Assembly (NCBI GenBank): GCA_030531185.1
Contig: JAUNOG010000017.1
Span: 1 to 40,478, forward strand
DNA: 40,478 nt
Source of the DNA: Ruminococcus sp.
Lineage (GTDB): Bacteria > Bacillota > Clostridia > Oscillospirales > Ruminococcaceae
Reading direction: 5' to 3'
The translations under genes and the position numbers were made by a program. This document shows positions 8,093-19,534 of this stretch, piece after piece. The notes under the pieces were generated by a model. The model was not told the DNA's origin. It saw only the letters and a program-made list of their open reading frames with translations, and did no database searches. Each line of letters starts with the position of its first letter. Positions within the stretch are counted from its first letter, which is position 1.

Positions 8093-9622
8093 ATGTTCGC
8101 AAGTATAAACAGTCTTGGTCTGCTGGGACTTAACGCATTCCCCGTTTATGTGGAGATAGAGGCGTCAAAGGGACTGCCTTCCTTTGATATGGTAGGACTT
8201 GCCGACGCCGCTGTTAGAGAGAGCAGAGAGAGGATACGCTCCGCCTTTCGATGCTGCGGACTGAATTTTCCCTCTCAGCATATAATGGTCAATCTTGCTC
8301 CTGCGGACGTGAAAAAATCAGGCTCCGTACACGACCTTGCCATTGCGGTCGCTCTGCTTAGAATTATGGGATTTTCCGATGACGAGAGCCTGAGGAAATC
8401 CGTATTCATAGGAGAGGTATCTCTCAGCGGAGAGATAAGAGCGGTGCAGGGCGTTCTTCCTATGACTATCTTAGCCCAGAAATCGGGAATGGAGGAGATA
8501 TACGTTCCTGCGGATAATCTGCGGGAGGCGTCTGTGGTCGAGGGCATACGCTGTTACGGAGTAAACTCGATTGGGGAGTTGGTATTTCACCTCAGCGGCA
8601 AGGCGGAGATTATTCCCGCAGGAGTTTTCAAGCCTGAGAAATCAAGCTTTTTCGGCAATCTGGACTTTGCCGACGTCAAGGGGCAGACAGCCGCCAAAAA
8701 GGCTCTGGAGGTCGCTGCGGCAGGCGGTCACAATGCGCTGATGATAGGCTCTCCGGGTTCGGGCAAGTCTATGCTTGCAAAGCGAATGCCCTCTATCCTG
8801 CCTGCAATGACATTTGAGGAGTCCATAGAGACAACCAATATTCATTCGGTAGCGGGTCTGCTGGATAAGGAAAGTCCTCTTGTGACGGTTCGTCCGTTCC
8901 GTTCGCCTCATCATACGGTCTCGGCGGCGGGACTTGCGGGGGGAGGTTCAATTCCTAAGCCGGGGGAGATATCTCTCGCCCATAACGGACTGCTGTTTTT
9001 GGACGAGCTGGCGGAGTTTTCACGTCCCGCTCTTGAGATACTCAGACAGCCGCTGGAGGATCAGCAGGTAACTATTTCGAGAGTGTCGGGAAGTATTACA
9101 TATCCAAGTTCCTTTATGCTTATCGGCGCAATGAACCCGTGTCCCTGCGGATATTACGGACACCCCACAAGAAAATGCATATGCTCTCAAAAGCAAGTGT
9201 CCAATTATTTGAACAGAATATCGGGACCTCTTCTGGACAGATTTGACATTCATCTGGAGGTTGCCCCTGTGGAATTTTCCGATTTGTCCTCTGCGGCAAA
9301 GGAAGAGCCCTCTGAGGCGATAAGAGAGCGCGTCCAGCGTGCGAGAGACATTCAGAACAAGCGGTTTGCGGGTACGGGAGTGACCTGCAATGCGAGAATT
9401 ACTCCCGATATGCTCCACGAGGTTTGTCCCGTGACCGACAGTGCAAAAACTCTGCTTGAAAACGTTTTTGACAGACTGGGACTGTCTGCGAGAGCATACG
9501 ACAAGATAATGAAGGTATCCCGCACAGCCGCCGATATGGACGGCTCGGAGGTCATCGACAAGAAACATATCGCGCTTGCGGTACAGTACAGAAGTTTGGA
9601 CAGAAAGTATTGGAACGGATAA
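8093..9622 (+). CDS. comM: YifB/ComM family Mg-chelatase-like AAA+ ATPase
   Basis: A 509-aa ATPase. The N-terminal Lon-like domain begins GLLGLNAFPVYVEIEASKGL and includes LADAAVRESRERIRSA. A Walker A motif MIGSPGSGKSMLAKR follows near 218-230, then Walker B in LLFLDELAEF, and the Cys-rich insertion NPCPCGYYGHPTRKCIC typical of the family. The C-terminal helical domain has LSARAYDKIMKVSRTAADM. In Haemophilus and Vibrio, ComM is a branch-migration helicase for chromosomal integration of incoming DNA; the same role is inferred here. The start follows GAGGGAG inside the 3' end of the hydrolase gene. Confidence 0.95.
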   Translation: MFASINSLGLLGLNAFPVYVEIEASKGLPSFDMVGLADAAVRESRERIRSAFRCCGLNFPSQHIMVNLAPADVKKSGSVHDLAIAVALLRIMGFSDDESLRKSVFIGEVSLSGEIRAVQGVLPMTILAQKSGMEEIYVPADNLREASVVEGIRCYGVNSIGELVFHLSGKAEIIPAGVFKPEKSSFFGNLDFADVKGQTAAKKALEVAAAGGHNALMIGSPGSGKSMLAKRMPSILPAMTFEESIETTNIHSVAGLLDKESPLVTVRPFRSPHHTVSAAGLAGGGSIPKPGEISLAHNGLLFLDELAEFSRPALEILRQPLEDQQVTISRVSGSITYPSSFMLIGAMNPCPCGYYGHPTRKCICSQKQVSNYLNRISGPLLDRFDIHLEVAPVEFSDLSSAAKEEPSEAIRERVQRARDIQNKRFAGTGVTCNARITPDMLHEVCPVTDSAKTLLENVFDRLGLSARAYDKIMKVSRTAADMDGSEVIDKKHIALAVQYRSLDRKYWNG

Positions 9623-9647
9623 AATATTGAATGGAGGCGTAAGAATT

Positions 9648-10166
9648 ATGAAAAGAAGAATAATGTCATATTTATTGATTACAATGTCGGTACTTGCGTT
9701 CAGCGGCTGTGGAAATATCAATGAAAATTCAGAGACAGCAAATATTGAAAATGAAACTGTAGAAGTTTCTGTTTCGGGAAGTACTGTTAACGAGAGCAGC
9801 CGTAAAGAGTTTAAGTGTTTTCACAGCAGTACTCCTGATGAAAAAATTGATATAGCAGATGATAAACTTCAAGAATTTTCCCAATGCTATGACAATATTC
9901 GTAATACTTGGGAATTAGTCTCGGAAAGCATTGTCGAAGAGGTTTCTGAGACCTATGGCGGTCTGTATTATGTTGTAGAGGAATACAGCGAGGGAGATAT
10001 TGTTTCACAAATGTATCTGCTGAACAATATTGATATAGATGAGGACGTTTCAGCGGAGTACAGCGAAGTAATGTTATTTGATAACCGAACTGATACGGTT
10101 CAGACTATGAAATGTGATAATGAGGATTACAGTGAGTTTTACAAGTTTGTAAAGAAACAGATATAA
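9648..10166 (+). CDS. small secreted lipoprotein of unknown function
   Basis: A 172-aa protein with a lipoprotein signal peptide: basic MKRR, a hydrophobic core, and the lipobox LAFSGC giving a lipidated Cys at about 20. An Asn/Glu/Thr/Ser-rich linker follows (about 21-55), then an acidic globular part with many Tyr and Glu. I recognise no family. ATGGAGG (9631-9637) precedes the ATG, 25 bp after the comM stop, so it probably shares comM transcripts. Its sequence is visibly more AT-rich than comM and rpoB, which suggests a later arrival. A second lipoprotein of the same size lies on the far side of rpoBC, but I see no convincing alignment between them. Confidence 0.8.
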   Translation: MKRRIMSYLLITMSVLAFSGCGNINENSETANIENETVEVSVSGSTVNESSRKEFKCFHSSTPDEKIDIADDKLQEFSQCYDNIRNTWELVSESIVEEVSETYGGLYYVVEEYSEGDIVSQMYLLNNIDIDEDVSAEYSEVMLFDNRTDTVQTMKCDNEDYSEFYKFVKKQI

Positions 10167-10177
10167 CGCGATGCTAA

Positions 10178-10255
10178 TTAACCAAAAATTTACGAAATGC
10201 TCACAGAATGGTAATTGTAGAACTTTCTTACTCGAATTTTGCGATTTTTGGTTAA
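10178..10255. repeat. 12-bp perfect inverted repeat with 54-nt loop
   Basis: TTAACCAAAAAT (10178-10189) and ATTTTTGGTTAA (10244-10255) are exact inverted copies between the lipoprotein gene and the rpoB promoter. There is no GC-rich stem plus T-run, so it does not look like a normal terminator. Confidence 0.6.
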
Positions 10256-10301
10256 AACGCAGAAAATGCTTAAAATTGAATATTTCTAAGGTGTAAAAGT
10301 C

Positions 10302-10330
10302 TTGACAAAGGTTGTGCGGTATGATATAAT
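10302..10330 (+). promoter_or_regulatory. full-consensus promoter of rpoBC
   Basis: TTGACA (10302-10307), 17 bp and TATAAT (10325-10330). The start site would fall near 10337, leaving a leader of about 135 nt before rpoB. An 11-bp inverted repeat brackets the promoter (10288-10298 and 10353-10363). Confidence 0.92.
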
Positions 10331-10386
10331 TGTATACTGTATCATAATGGATTTTTACACCTTTTCTTATGTATTAATAAGGAATA

Positions 10387-10436
10387 CTGCGGTGAAAATT
10401 CGTGGCGCAGGCGTGTTTTACGGGCGTTTGCGCAGT
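10387..10436 (+). promoter_or_regulatory. folded rpoB leader with competing hairpins
   Basis: A 9-bp stem forms from GCGCAGGCG (10405-10413) and CGTTTGCGC (10425-10433). The element ACTGCG (10386-10391) can instead pair with CGCAG (10406-10410) or with CGCAGT (10431-10436), so the pairings exclude each other. No T-run follows, so any control would not be simple attenuation. Confidence 0.4.
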
Positions 10437-10471
10437 GACATTTTGAAATAAATTAAGGAGTGATCGAGCCT

Positions 10472-13400
10472 ATGGTGAATGTCAAGGACGTAAAACTTGG
10501 TAAAAACACTAGAAAAAGCTTTGCTAAGATCAATGAAGTCTTGGAAATGCCTAACCTTATCGAGGTGCAGAAGAACTCGTATCAGTGGTTTATGGACGAG
10601 GGACTTAAAGAGGTATTCAGAGACGTTTCAGCAATCACGGACTACAACGGCACACTCGAGCTTACATTTGTCGATTACCGTTTCGACGAGGAGGCTAAGT
10701 ACACTATCGCCGAATGCAAGGCTAGGGACGCAACATATGCTGTCAAGCTGAATGTCAAGGTAAGGCTTAACAACCTTGAAACGGGTGAAATCAAGGAATC
10801 TGAGGTCTTTATGGGCGAAATGCCTAAGATGACCGACAGCGGTACTTTCGTTATCAACGGCGCTGAGCGTGTTATCGTATCTCAGCTTGTACGTTCACCG
10901 GGCGTTTATTACGCTTTCGATAAGGATAAAACGGGTAAGGACTTGTTCAAGACTACTGTTATCCCCAACAGAGGCGCGTGGCTCGAGTACGAAATGGACT
11001 CAAACGACGTCGTTTATGTAAGAATTGATAAGAACAGAAAGATCCCGATCACGACCTTCGTGAGAGCGATAGGATTTGGTACTAACGAAGAGATCGAGGC
11101 TGTATTCGGCGTTGACGAGAGACTTACTCAGACCATTATGCAGAAGGATCAGACTGCCAACAGGGAAGAGGCTCTTATCGAGGTCTATAAAAAGCTTCGT
11201 CCGGGCGAGCCGCCTACGGTTGAGTCTGCGGAAACACATCTTAACAATCTGTTCTTTGATGCTAAGAGATACGATCTGTCCAGATTTGGACGTTACAAAT
11301 ACAACAAGAAGCTGGGCGTAGGCTCGCGTCTTGCAGGTCACAGAATTACGAGAAACATCGTTAATCCTATGACGGGTGAAATTATGGCTGAAGAGGGAGA
11401 ACTCATCGGCTACGAAAAGGCTCTTGAGATCGAGACGGCAGGCGTTAAGGAGGCTTACGTTACCGTCGAGGTCAAGGAGTACGAGACTGCTCCTACAGGC
11501 GAAACCGTTGTAAAGCTTGTCGATAAGGAAGTTAAGATAATCGGCAGCGGTATGGTCGATATGAAAGCGTATGTTAATTTTGACCCTGCAAAGTGCGGTA
11601 TCAACGAGAAGGTTTCCTTTGCCGTGCTGAAAGAGCTCCTCGAGGAGTTCGGGGACAACGAGGAAGAGCTTATCGAGGCTGTAAAGGCAAACACGGACAG
11701 GCTTGTTCCCAAGCATATCGTCATTGACGATATTGTCGCAACCGTTTCGTATTTCCTCAACCTCTGCGACGGAGTTGGCAATGTGGACGATATCGACCAC
11801 CTCGGCAACAGAAGAATTCGTTCGGTAGGCGAACTGCTCCAGAACCAGTTCAGGATCGGTTTTACGAGAATGGAAAGAGTTATCCGCGAGAGAATGAACA
11901 TTCAGTCTCAGGACAGTGAGGTCGTAACTCCTACCGCTCTTATCAATATCAGACCTATTACCGCCGCTATCAGAGAGTTTTTCGGCTCGTCGCCTTTGTC
12001 GCAGTTTATGGATCAGAACAATCCTCTGGCGGAGCTTACGCATAAGAGACGTCTTTCGGCTCTTGGTCCCGGAGGCCTTTCAAGAGACCGTGCGGGATTT
12101 GAGGTCCGTGACGTTCACTATACGCATTACGGAAGAATGTGTCCTATCGAGACGCCTGAAGGTCCTAATATCGGTCTTATCTCTTACCTTGCGTCATTTG
12201 CGAGAATTAACGAGTACGGCTTTATCGAGGCTCCTTACAGAAAGGTCGATAAGGAGACGGGTGTTGTAACCGACGAGGTCGTTTATATGACGGCGGACGT
12301 TGAGGACAACTTTATGGTTGCTCAGGCGAACGAGCCTCTTACCGAGGATCACAAGTTTGCAAGAGCTAAGGTAAACGGACGATACAGAGATCAGATACTC
12401 GAGATCGAAAGAGAAAAGATCGATTTTATGGACGTTTCTCCTAAAATGGTAGTTTCGGTAGCTACAGCTTGTATCCCGTTCCTTGAAAACGACGACGCTA
12501 ACCGTGCGCTTATGGGTTCAAATATGCAGAGACAGGCTGTTCCGCTGCTCAAAACCGAGTCGCCTATCGTCGGCACCGGTATGGAGTACAAGGCTTGTAT
12601 CGACTCGGGCGTTGCTGTGGTTTCAACCGCCGCAGGCGTTGTTGAAAGCGTTGACGCGGACAAGATAGTTGTACGTGAGGACAGCGGAATGCTCCACACC
12701 TACGACCTGATAAAGTTCAAGCGTTCAAATGCGGGTACTTGTACAAATCAGAGACCTATCGTTGAAAAGGGCGAGCGTATCGAGGCTCATCAGATAATCG
12801 GCGACGGTCCCGCGACCTCCAACGGAGAGCTTTCGCTCGGCAAGAACGCTCTTATCGGATTTATGACGTGGGAGGGCTACAACTACGAGGACGCCGTACT
12901 GCTTAACGAAAATCTTGTAAAGCAGGATAAGTATACTTCAATTCACATCGAGGATCTTGAAACAGAGGCAAGAGACACAAAGCTCGGTCCTGAGGAGATC
13001 ACCAGAGATATTCCTAACGTGGGCGAGGACGCTCTTAAAGACCTTGACGAAAACGGCATTATCAGAATAGGCGCGGAGGTTCGTTCGGGCGACATTCTGG
13101 TAGGTAAGGTCACGCCGAAGGGCGAGACAGAGCTTACGGCGGAGGAAAGACTGCTGAGAGCTATTTTCGGCGAAAAGGCAAGAGAAGTAAGAGACAACTC
13201 GCTGAAAGTTCCTCACGGCGAGGCAGGTACTATTATCGACGTAAAGATATTCACAAGAGAGAACTGCGACGAGCTTTCTCCCGGAGTTAATATGCTGGTA
13301 AGATGCTATATAGCTCAGAAGAGAAAAATCTCTGTCGGAGATAAAATGGCAGGACGTCACGGTAACAAGGGTGTCGTTTCAAGAATTCTCCCTCAGGAGG

Positions 13401-14314
13401 ATATGCCGTTCCTTGAGGACGGAACTCCTTTGGATATATGCCTTAATCCTTTGGGCGTACCTTCACGTATGAATATCGGACAGGTTCTTGAGGTTCATCT
13501 CGGTATGGCTGCCAAGTCCCTCGGCTGGAAGATAATGACCCCTGTATTCGACGGCGCGCACGAGTCTGATATCCGCGAGTGTTTCAGAATGGCTCAGCAG
13601 AATTACCTCGAGCACAAGGACGACGATTTTGAGATACACCCGATGGACGAGGTCATCAATCCCAATGCGATCAGTATGAGCGAGGACGGCAAGTTCACCG
13701 TTTACGACGGCAGAACAGGCGAAAAGTTCGATAACAGGGTTACTGTGGGTTATATGTATTACCTTAAGCTCCACCACCTTGTCGACGATAAGATACACGC
13801 GCGTTCTGTAGGTCCTTACTCACTGGTAACACAGCAGCCTTTGGGCGGTAAGGCTCAGTTCGGCGGTCAGAGATTTGGTGAGATGGAAGTTTGGGCTCTC
13901 GAGGCTTACGGCGCGGCTTATACTCTTCAGGAGATCCTTACAGTTAAATCCGACGACCTTAACGGACGTGTCAAGACCTACGAGGCTATTGTCAAGGGTC
14001 AGAACGTTCCTAAGCCGGGCGTTCCCGAGGCGTTCAAGGTTCTTATCAAGGAGCTTCAGTCGCTTTGTCTTGACATCAAGGTACTCAACATCAACAATGA
14101 GGAGATCGACCTCAAGCAGAAGTTTGACGACGACGATGATTTTGTTCCCGCAACGGCTTATGCCGACGACAATACTGATTTGTCAGCAGAGGCGAACGAT
14201 TTCGATGATGGCTTTATGGCTGAGGACGAGGACGGTCTGTCGGAGATCGACGACGCTGATCTTGACGATTTCGGCGTTTCAGACGACGAATCCGATCTGT
14301 TCCTTGATGAATGA
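10472..14314 (+). CDS. rpoB: DNA-directed RNA polymerase subunit beta
   Basis: RpoB (1280 aa) forms one pincer of core RNA polymerase and much of the catalytic cleft. The rifampicin-binding region [20 protein letters not shown] and [20 protein letters not shown] has the wild-type Asp, His and Ser at the three main resistance positions, so sensitivity is expected. [30 protein letters not shown] and [20 protein letters not shown] are universal RpoB blocks. The last 62 residues form an acidic tail (28 Asp or Glu). The ATG at 10472 follows AAGGAG (10455-10460) by 11 nt; a GTG at 10460 would lie inside that Shine-Dalgarno. It forms an operon with rpoC. The ribosomal genes rplJL, often directly upstream, are absent. 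Confidence 0.98.
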   Translation: MVNVKDVKLGKNTRKSFAKINEVLEMPNLIEVQKNSYQWFMDEGLKEVFRDVSAITDYNGTLELTFVDYRFDEEAKYTIAECKARDATYAVKLNVKVRLNNLETGEIKESEVFMGEMPKMTDSGTFVINGAERVIVSQLVRSPGVYYAFDKDKTGKDLFKTTVIPNRGAWLEYEMDSNDVVYVRIDKNRKIPITTFVRAIGFGTNEEIEAVFGVDERLTQTIMQKDQTANREEALIEVYKKLRPGEPPTVESAETHLNNLFFDAKRYDLSRFGRYKYNKKLGVGSRLAGHRITRNIVNPMTGEIMAEEGELIGYEKALEIETAGVKEAYVTVEVKEYETAPTGETVVKLVDKEVKIIGSGMVDMKAYVNFDPAKCGINEKVSFAVLKELLEEFGDNEEELIEAVKANTDRLVPKHIVIDDIVATVSYFLNLCDGVGNVDDIDHLGNRRIRSVGELLQNQFRIGFTRMERVIRERMNIQSQDSEVVTPTALINIRPITAAIREFFGSSPLSQFMDQNNPLAELTHKRRLSALGPGGLSRDRAGFEVRDVHYTHYGRMCPIETPEGPNIGLISYLASFARINEYGFIEAPYRKVDKETGVVTDEVVYMTADVEDNFMVAQANEPLTEDHKFARAKVNGRYRDQILEIEREKIDFMDVSPKMVVSVATACIPFLENDDANRALMGSNMQRQAVPLLKTESPIVGTGMEYKACIDSGVAVVSTAAGVVESVDADKIVVREDSGMLHTYDLIKFKRSNAGTCTNQRPIVEKGERIEAHQIIGDGPATSNGELSLGKNALIGFMTWEGYNYEDAVLLNENLVKQDKYTSIHIEDLETEARDTKLGPEEITRDIPNVGEDALKDLDENGIIRIGAEVRSGDILVGKVTPKGETELTAEERLLRAIFGEKAREVRDNSLKVPHGEAGTIIDVKIFTRENCDELSPGVNMLVRCYIAQKRKISVGDKMAGRHGNKGVVSRILPQEDMPFLEDGTPLDICLNPLGVPSRMNIGQVLEVHLGMAAKSLGWKIMTPVFDGAHESDIRECFRMAQQNYLEHKDDDFEIHPMDEVINPNAISMSEDGKFTVYDGRTGEKFDNRVTVGYMYYLKLHHLVDDKIHARSVGPYSLVTQQPLGGKAQFGGQRFGEMEVWALEAYGAAYTLQEILTVKSDDLNGRVKTYEAIVKGQNVPKPGVPEAFKVLIKELQSLCLDIKVLNINNEEIDLKQKFDDDDDFVPATAYADDNTDLSAEANDFDDGFMAEDEDGLSEIDDADLDDFGVSDDESDLFLDE

Positions 14315-14331
14315 TCTGAATTATTACGGCG

Positions 14332-14353
14332 GCGGACAGCGCAAGCTGTCTGC
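14332..14353 (+). other. hairpin in the rpoB-rpoC spacer
   Basis: GCGGACAGC and GCTGTCTGC form a 9-bp stem (one G-T pair) closed by a GCAA tetraloop of the stable GNRA class. It has no T-run, so an mRNA processing or stability role is more likely than termination. Confidence 0.6.
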
Positions 14354-14406
14354 GCGAACCGTTTCATACACACGTTGACTAATTAAACAGGAAGAAGGTA
14401 CTGCTG

Positions 14407-17975
<3,569 letters not shown>

Positions 17976-17985
<10 letters not shown>

Positions 17986-18039
17986 TAATTCAATAAGCAT
18001 TCCAAATCAGTCCACAGTAAAATGCGGGCTGATTTTTAT
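17976..18039 (+). repeat. 64-bp direct repeat, copy A (rpoC 3' end plus terminator)
   Basis: This copy begins in the third-last codon of rpoC, includes its stop and runs through the terminator. It matches copy B at 18914-18977 at 61 of 64 positions without gaps. The two copies bound an insert of 874 bp. Confidence 0.95.
18004..18038 (+). terminator. rpoBC terminator
   Basis: AAATCAGTCC (18004-18013) pairs with GGGCTGATTT (18026-18035), then TTT. The stem would extend by three pairs but for one A-C mismatch, which copy B does not have. Confidence 0.85.
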
Positions 18040-18172
18040 GTTTTAAACATTATCCCGCATATTTTATAAGTGCAATTTAATATTTAGAGAATTGAAAATT
18101 TATAAAATATTATCAATTTTTGCGTTCAATTATAATATAATGAGTAAATAATTTATGAGACAATTTTTATGA

Positions 18173-18370
18173 AAAATAGGCATTTTCTCCGACTCCGGCG
18201 GACATAGTCTTAATATTTGTGGAATATCTATGTATACAAATTACTGTATATTGACTATTATGGATCCTAACGTAAGTTCCTATGTAACAAAAACCATAAG
18301 CTGTACTCCGAATTCCTCGATCGATTTTACATATTCAAATTATAATGAATGGAGATATTCAAGATTTTAA
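18173..18370 (+). pseudogene. C-terminal remnant of a papain-like (C39-type) cysteine peptidase
   Basis: An open frame runs from just after a TGA (18170-18172) to TAA at 18368-18370 and encodes 65 residues with no proper start. It contains SGGHSLNICGISMYT followed by ILTIMDPNVSSY, the pattern GHxxxxxG...MDPN around the catalytic His and Asp/Asn of papain-like and C39-like secreted peptidases, with an aromatic-rich tail (NEWRYSRF). The N-terminal half with the catalytic Cys is missing; the 130 bp before it are AT-rich with no coding sign. The stop overlaps the Shine-Dalgarno of the next lipoprotein, so the two were probably an operon before truncation. Family recognition is by motif only. Confidence 0.5.
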
Positions 18371-18384
18371 GGAGGTAAACGATT

Positions 18385-18891
18385 ATGAAAAAAATATTTA
18401 TTTTGGTTGTTTCTGCGATTTCCATTATGCTTTCTGCCTGCGGAAATGCTGATAAGGCATCCGGTAGTAAAGTTACTGCTTCAACTGAGACAAGTAATGT
18501 GCAGTCAACCGTCACGGAACAGTCGGAAGAAACGGAAAAAGTTCTCAGTTCAGATGCTGTTCCGCTTGAAGCTCTGGAAGAGAACTGTATGCCTTCTTCA
18601 ATAATGTACAACGGCGAGCTTTATTGGTGCCGTGAGAAAAAGCTGAGTAACGAACAGAAAGAACAGATATGCGATGAAAATTATATTTGCAATATAGAAT
18701 CCGTTGTTACAAATGATAAATTGCCTGAAAAAGAATATGAGATCAATTTCCCGTTTGATAATAGCTCAGACCCATATTCGGCTAAGATTTATAAGGTGGA
18801 CGAAACGCTGTGTATTGCAGTACAGCGCTCTGATTATGAAACTCCCGTTTTCGATTATTACTTAATGGAGGAGCTTGTGGATATAAGATGA
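18385..18891 (+). CDS. small secreted lipoprotein of unknown function
   Basis: A 168-aa protein with signal MKKIFILVVSAISIMLSAC: lipobox LSAC with the lipidated Cys at 19. A Ser/Thr/Glu-rich linker follows to about residue 60, then a compact domain starting MPSSIMYNGELYWCREKK. Its IMYNGELYW and later INFPF elements resemble small extracytoplasmic domains of Clostridia that I know only as unnamed. A strong TAAGGAGG precedes the ATG. I see no good promoter of its own within the insert; read-through past the imperfect rpoC terminator could express it. It lies wholly inside the segment bounded by the 64-bp repeats. Confidence 0.8.
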   Translation: MKKIFILVVSAISIMLSACGNADKASGSKVTASTETSNVQSTVTEQSEETEKVLSSDAVPLEALEENCMPSSIMYNGELYWCREKKLSNEQKEQICDENYICNIESVVTNDKLPEKEYEINFPFDNSSDPYSAKIYKVDETLCIAVQRSDYETPVFDYYLMEELVDIR

Positions 18892-18913
18892 GACATTTAT
18901 ATTCTCCAAAGGT

Positions 18914-18977
18914 TTACATCTGATAATTCAATAGGCATTACAAATCAGTCCGCAGTAAAATGCGGGCTGATTTTTAT
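18914..18977 (+). repeat. 64-bp direct repeat, copy B
   Basis: Direct copy of 17976-18039 with three substitutions. It still contains the codons for the last RpoC residues (TAC ATC) and the TGA-TAA stop region, although no rpoC reading frame leads into it. Confidence 0.95.
18942..18976 (+). terminator. second copy of the rpoC-type terminator
   Basis: AAATCAGTCCGCA (18942-18954) pairs over 13 bp with TGCGGGCTGATTT (18961-18973) around GTAAAA, then TTT. The stem has only a G-T wobble and is stronger than copy A; it now ends the lipoprotein transcript. Confidence 0.88.
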
Positions 18978-18994
18978 AGAAAATTTTTTAGCCG

Positions 18995-19023
18995 TGCAAC
19001 CTGAAAGACCTTTCCTGCGTTTT
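18995..19023 (+). promoter_or_regulatory. probable ECF-sigma-dependent autoregulatory promoter
   Basis: TGCAAC (18995-19000), 17 bp and CGTTTT (19018-19023) match the general ECF pattern (AAC at -35, CGT at -10), as in TGAAAC-N16/17-CGT promoters of Bacillus. It lies right before the ECF sigma gene, where autoregulation is usual. No sigma-A promoter is seen there. Confidence 0.5.
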
Positions 19024-19047
19024 ATATAGTGAAGGGACGTGAAAAGC

Positions 19048-19521
19048 GTGAAGAATTCGGATATAGCAAAAGAAATGCAGTACAGGCGGCTTGTGGAGGA
19101 GTTTTCCGATACCGTAACAAGACTGTGTATTGTACATACGGGAAATTATGCAGACGCCGAGGACTGCTATCAGAATGTTTTCTTCAAGCTGTTCAAAGCT
19201 CTGGACAAAGGAAAAATCCCAAACCCCAAGGCGTGGATAATCAAGGTAACTCTCAACGAATGCCGAAGTGTTTTGCGGTACCGGCTGAGGAAAAACACAG
19301 TTGACCTTAACGAAGTCACAGCCGCGGCGGAGGACAGCAGAGAACACGAAATGCTCGATCTTGTGTTCAGACTTCCTTCCAAGTACAGAGACGTCATTTA
19401 CCTTCATTACTATGAGGAGCTCTCCGTAGAGGAAATTTCGGAGGCGACAAAAACGAATGTGAACACGGTAAAATCTCAGCTTAAAAGAGGCAGAGAAAAG
19501 CTGAGAGCGTTTATGGAATGA
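19048..19521 (+). CDS. ECF-type RNA polymerase sigma factor
   Basis: A 157-aa ECF sigma. Region 2 contains NYADAEDCYQNVFFKLFKAL and IPNPKAWIIKVTLNECRS. Region 4 contains LPSKYRDVIYLHYYEELSVE with a helix-turn-helix ending NVNTVKSQLKRGREKLR. Two in-frame GTG codons are possible; the one at 19048 is preferred because AAGGGA (19032-19037) is 10 nt upstream, whereas the GTG at 19039 nearly touches it. The next gene, 13 bp downstream, encodes a one-helix membrane protein that is probably its regulator. This is the second ECF module in the window and is not closely similar to the one at 4471-4989. Confidence 0.9.
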   Translation: MKNSDIAKEMQYRRLVEEFSDTVTRLCIVHTGNYADAEDCYQNVFFKLFKALDKGKIPNPKAWIIKVTLNECRSVLRYRLRKNTVDLNEVTAAAEDSREHEMLDLVFRLPSKYRDVIYLHYYEELSVEEISEATKTNVNTVKSQLKRGREKLRAFME

Positions 19522-19534
19522 AAGGAGCATAGCT

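Noticed and set aside
11000-12043. Long open frame on the minus strand opposite rpoB (and similar ones opposite rpoC, rpsG/fusA and tuf)
   Set aside because: They lie wholly antisense to strongly conserved genes, lack ribosome binding sites, and reflect the codon bias of the sense gene.
18040-18913. Insertion sequence between the 64-bp repeats
   Set aside because: No transposase frame and no terminal inverted repeats; the repeats are far longer than IS target duplications. Kept as a different kind of insertion.
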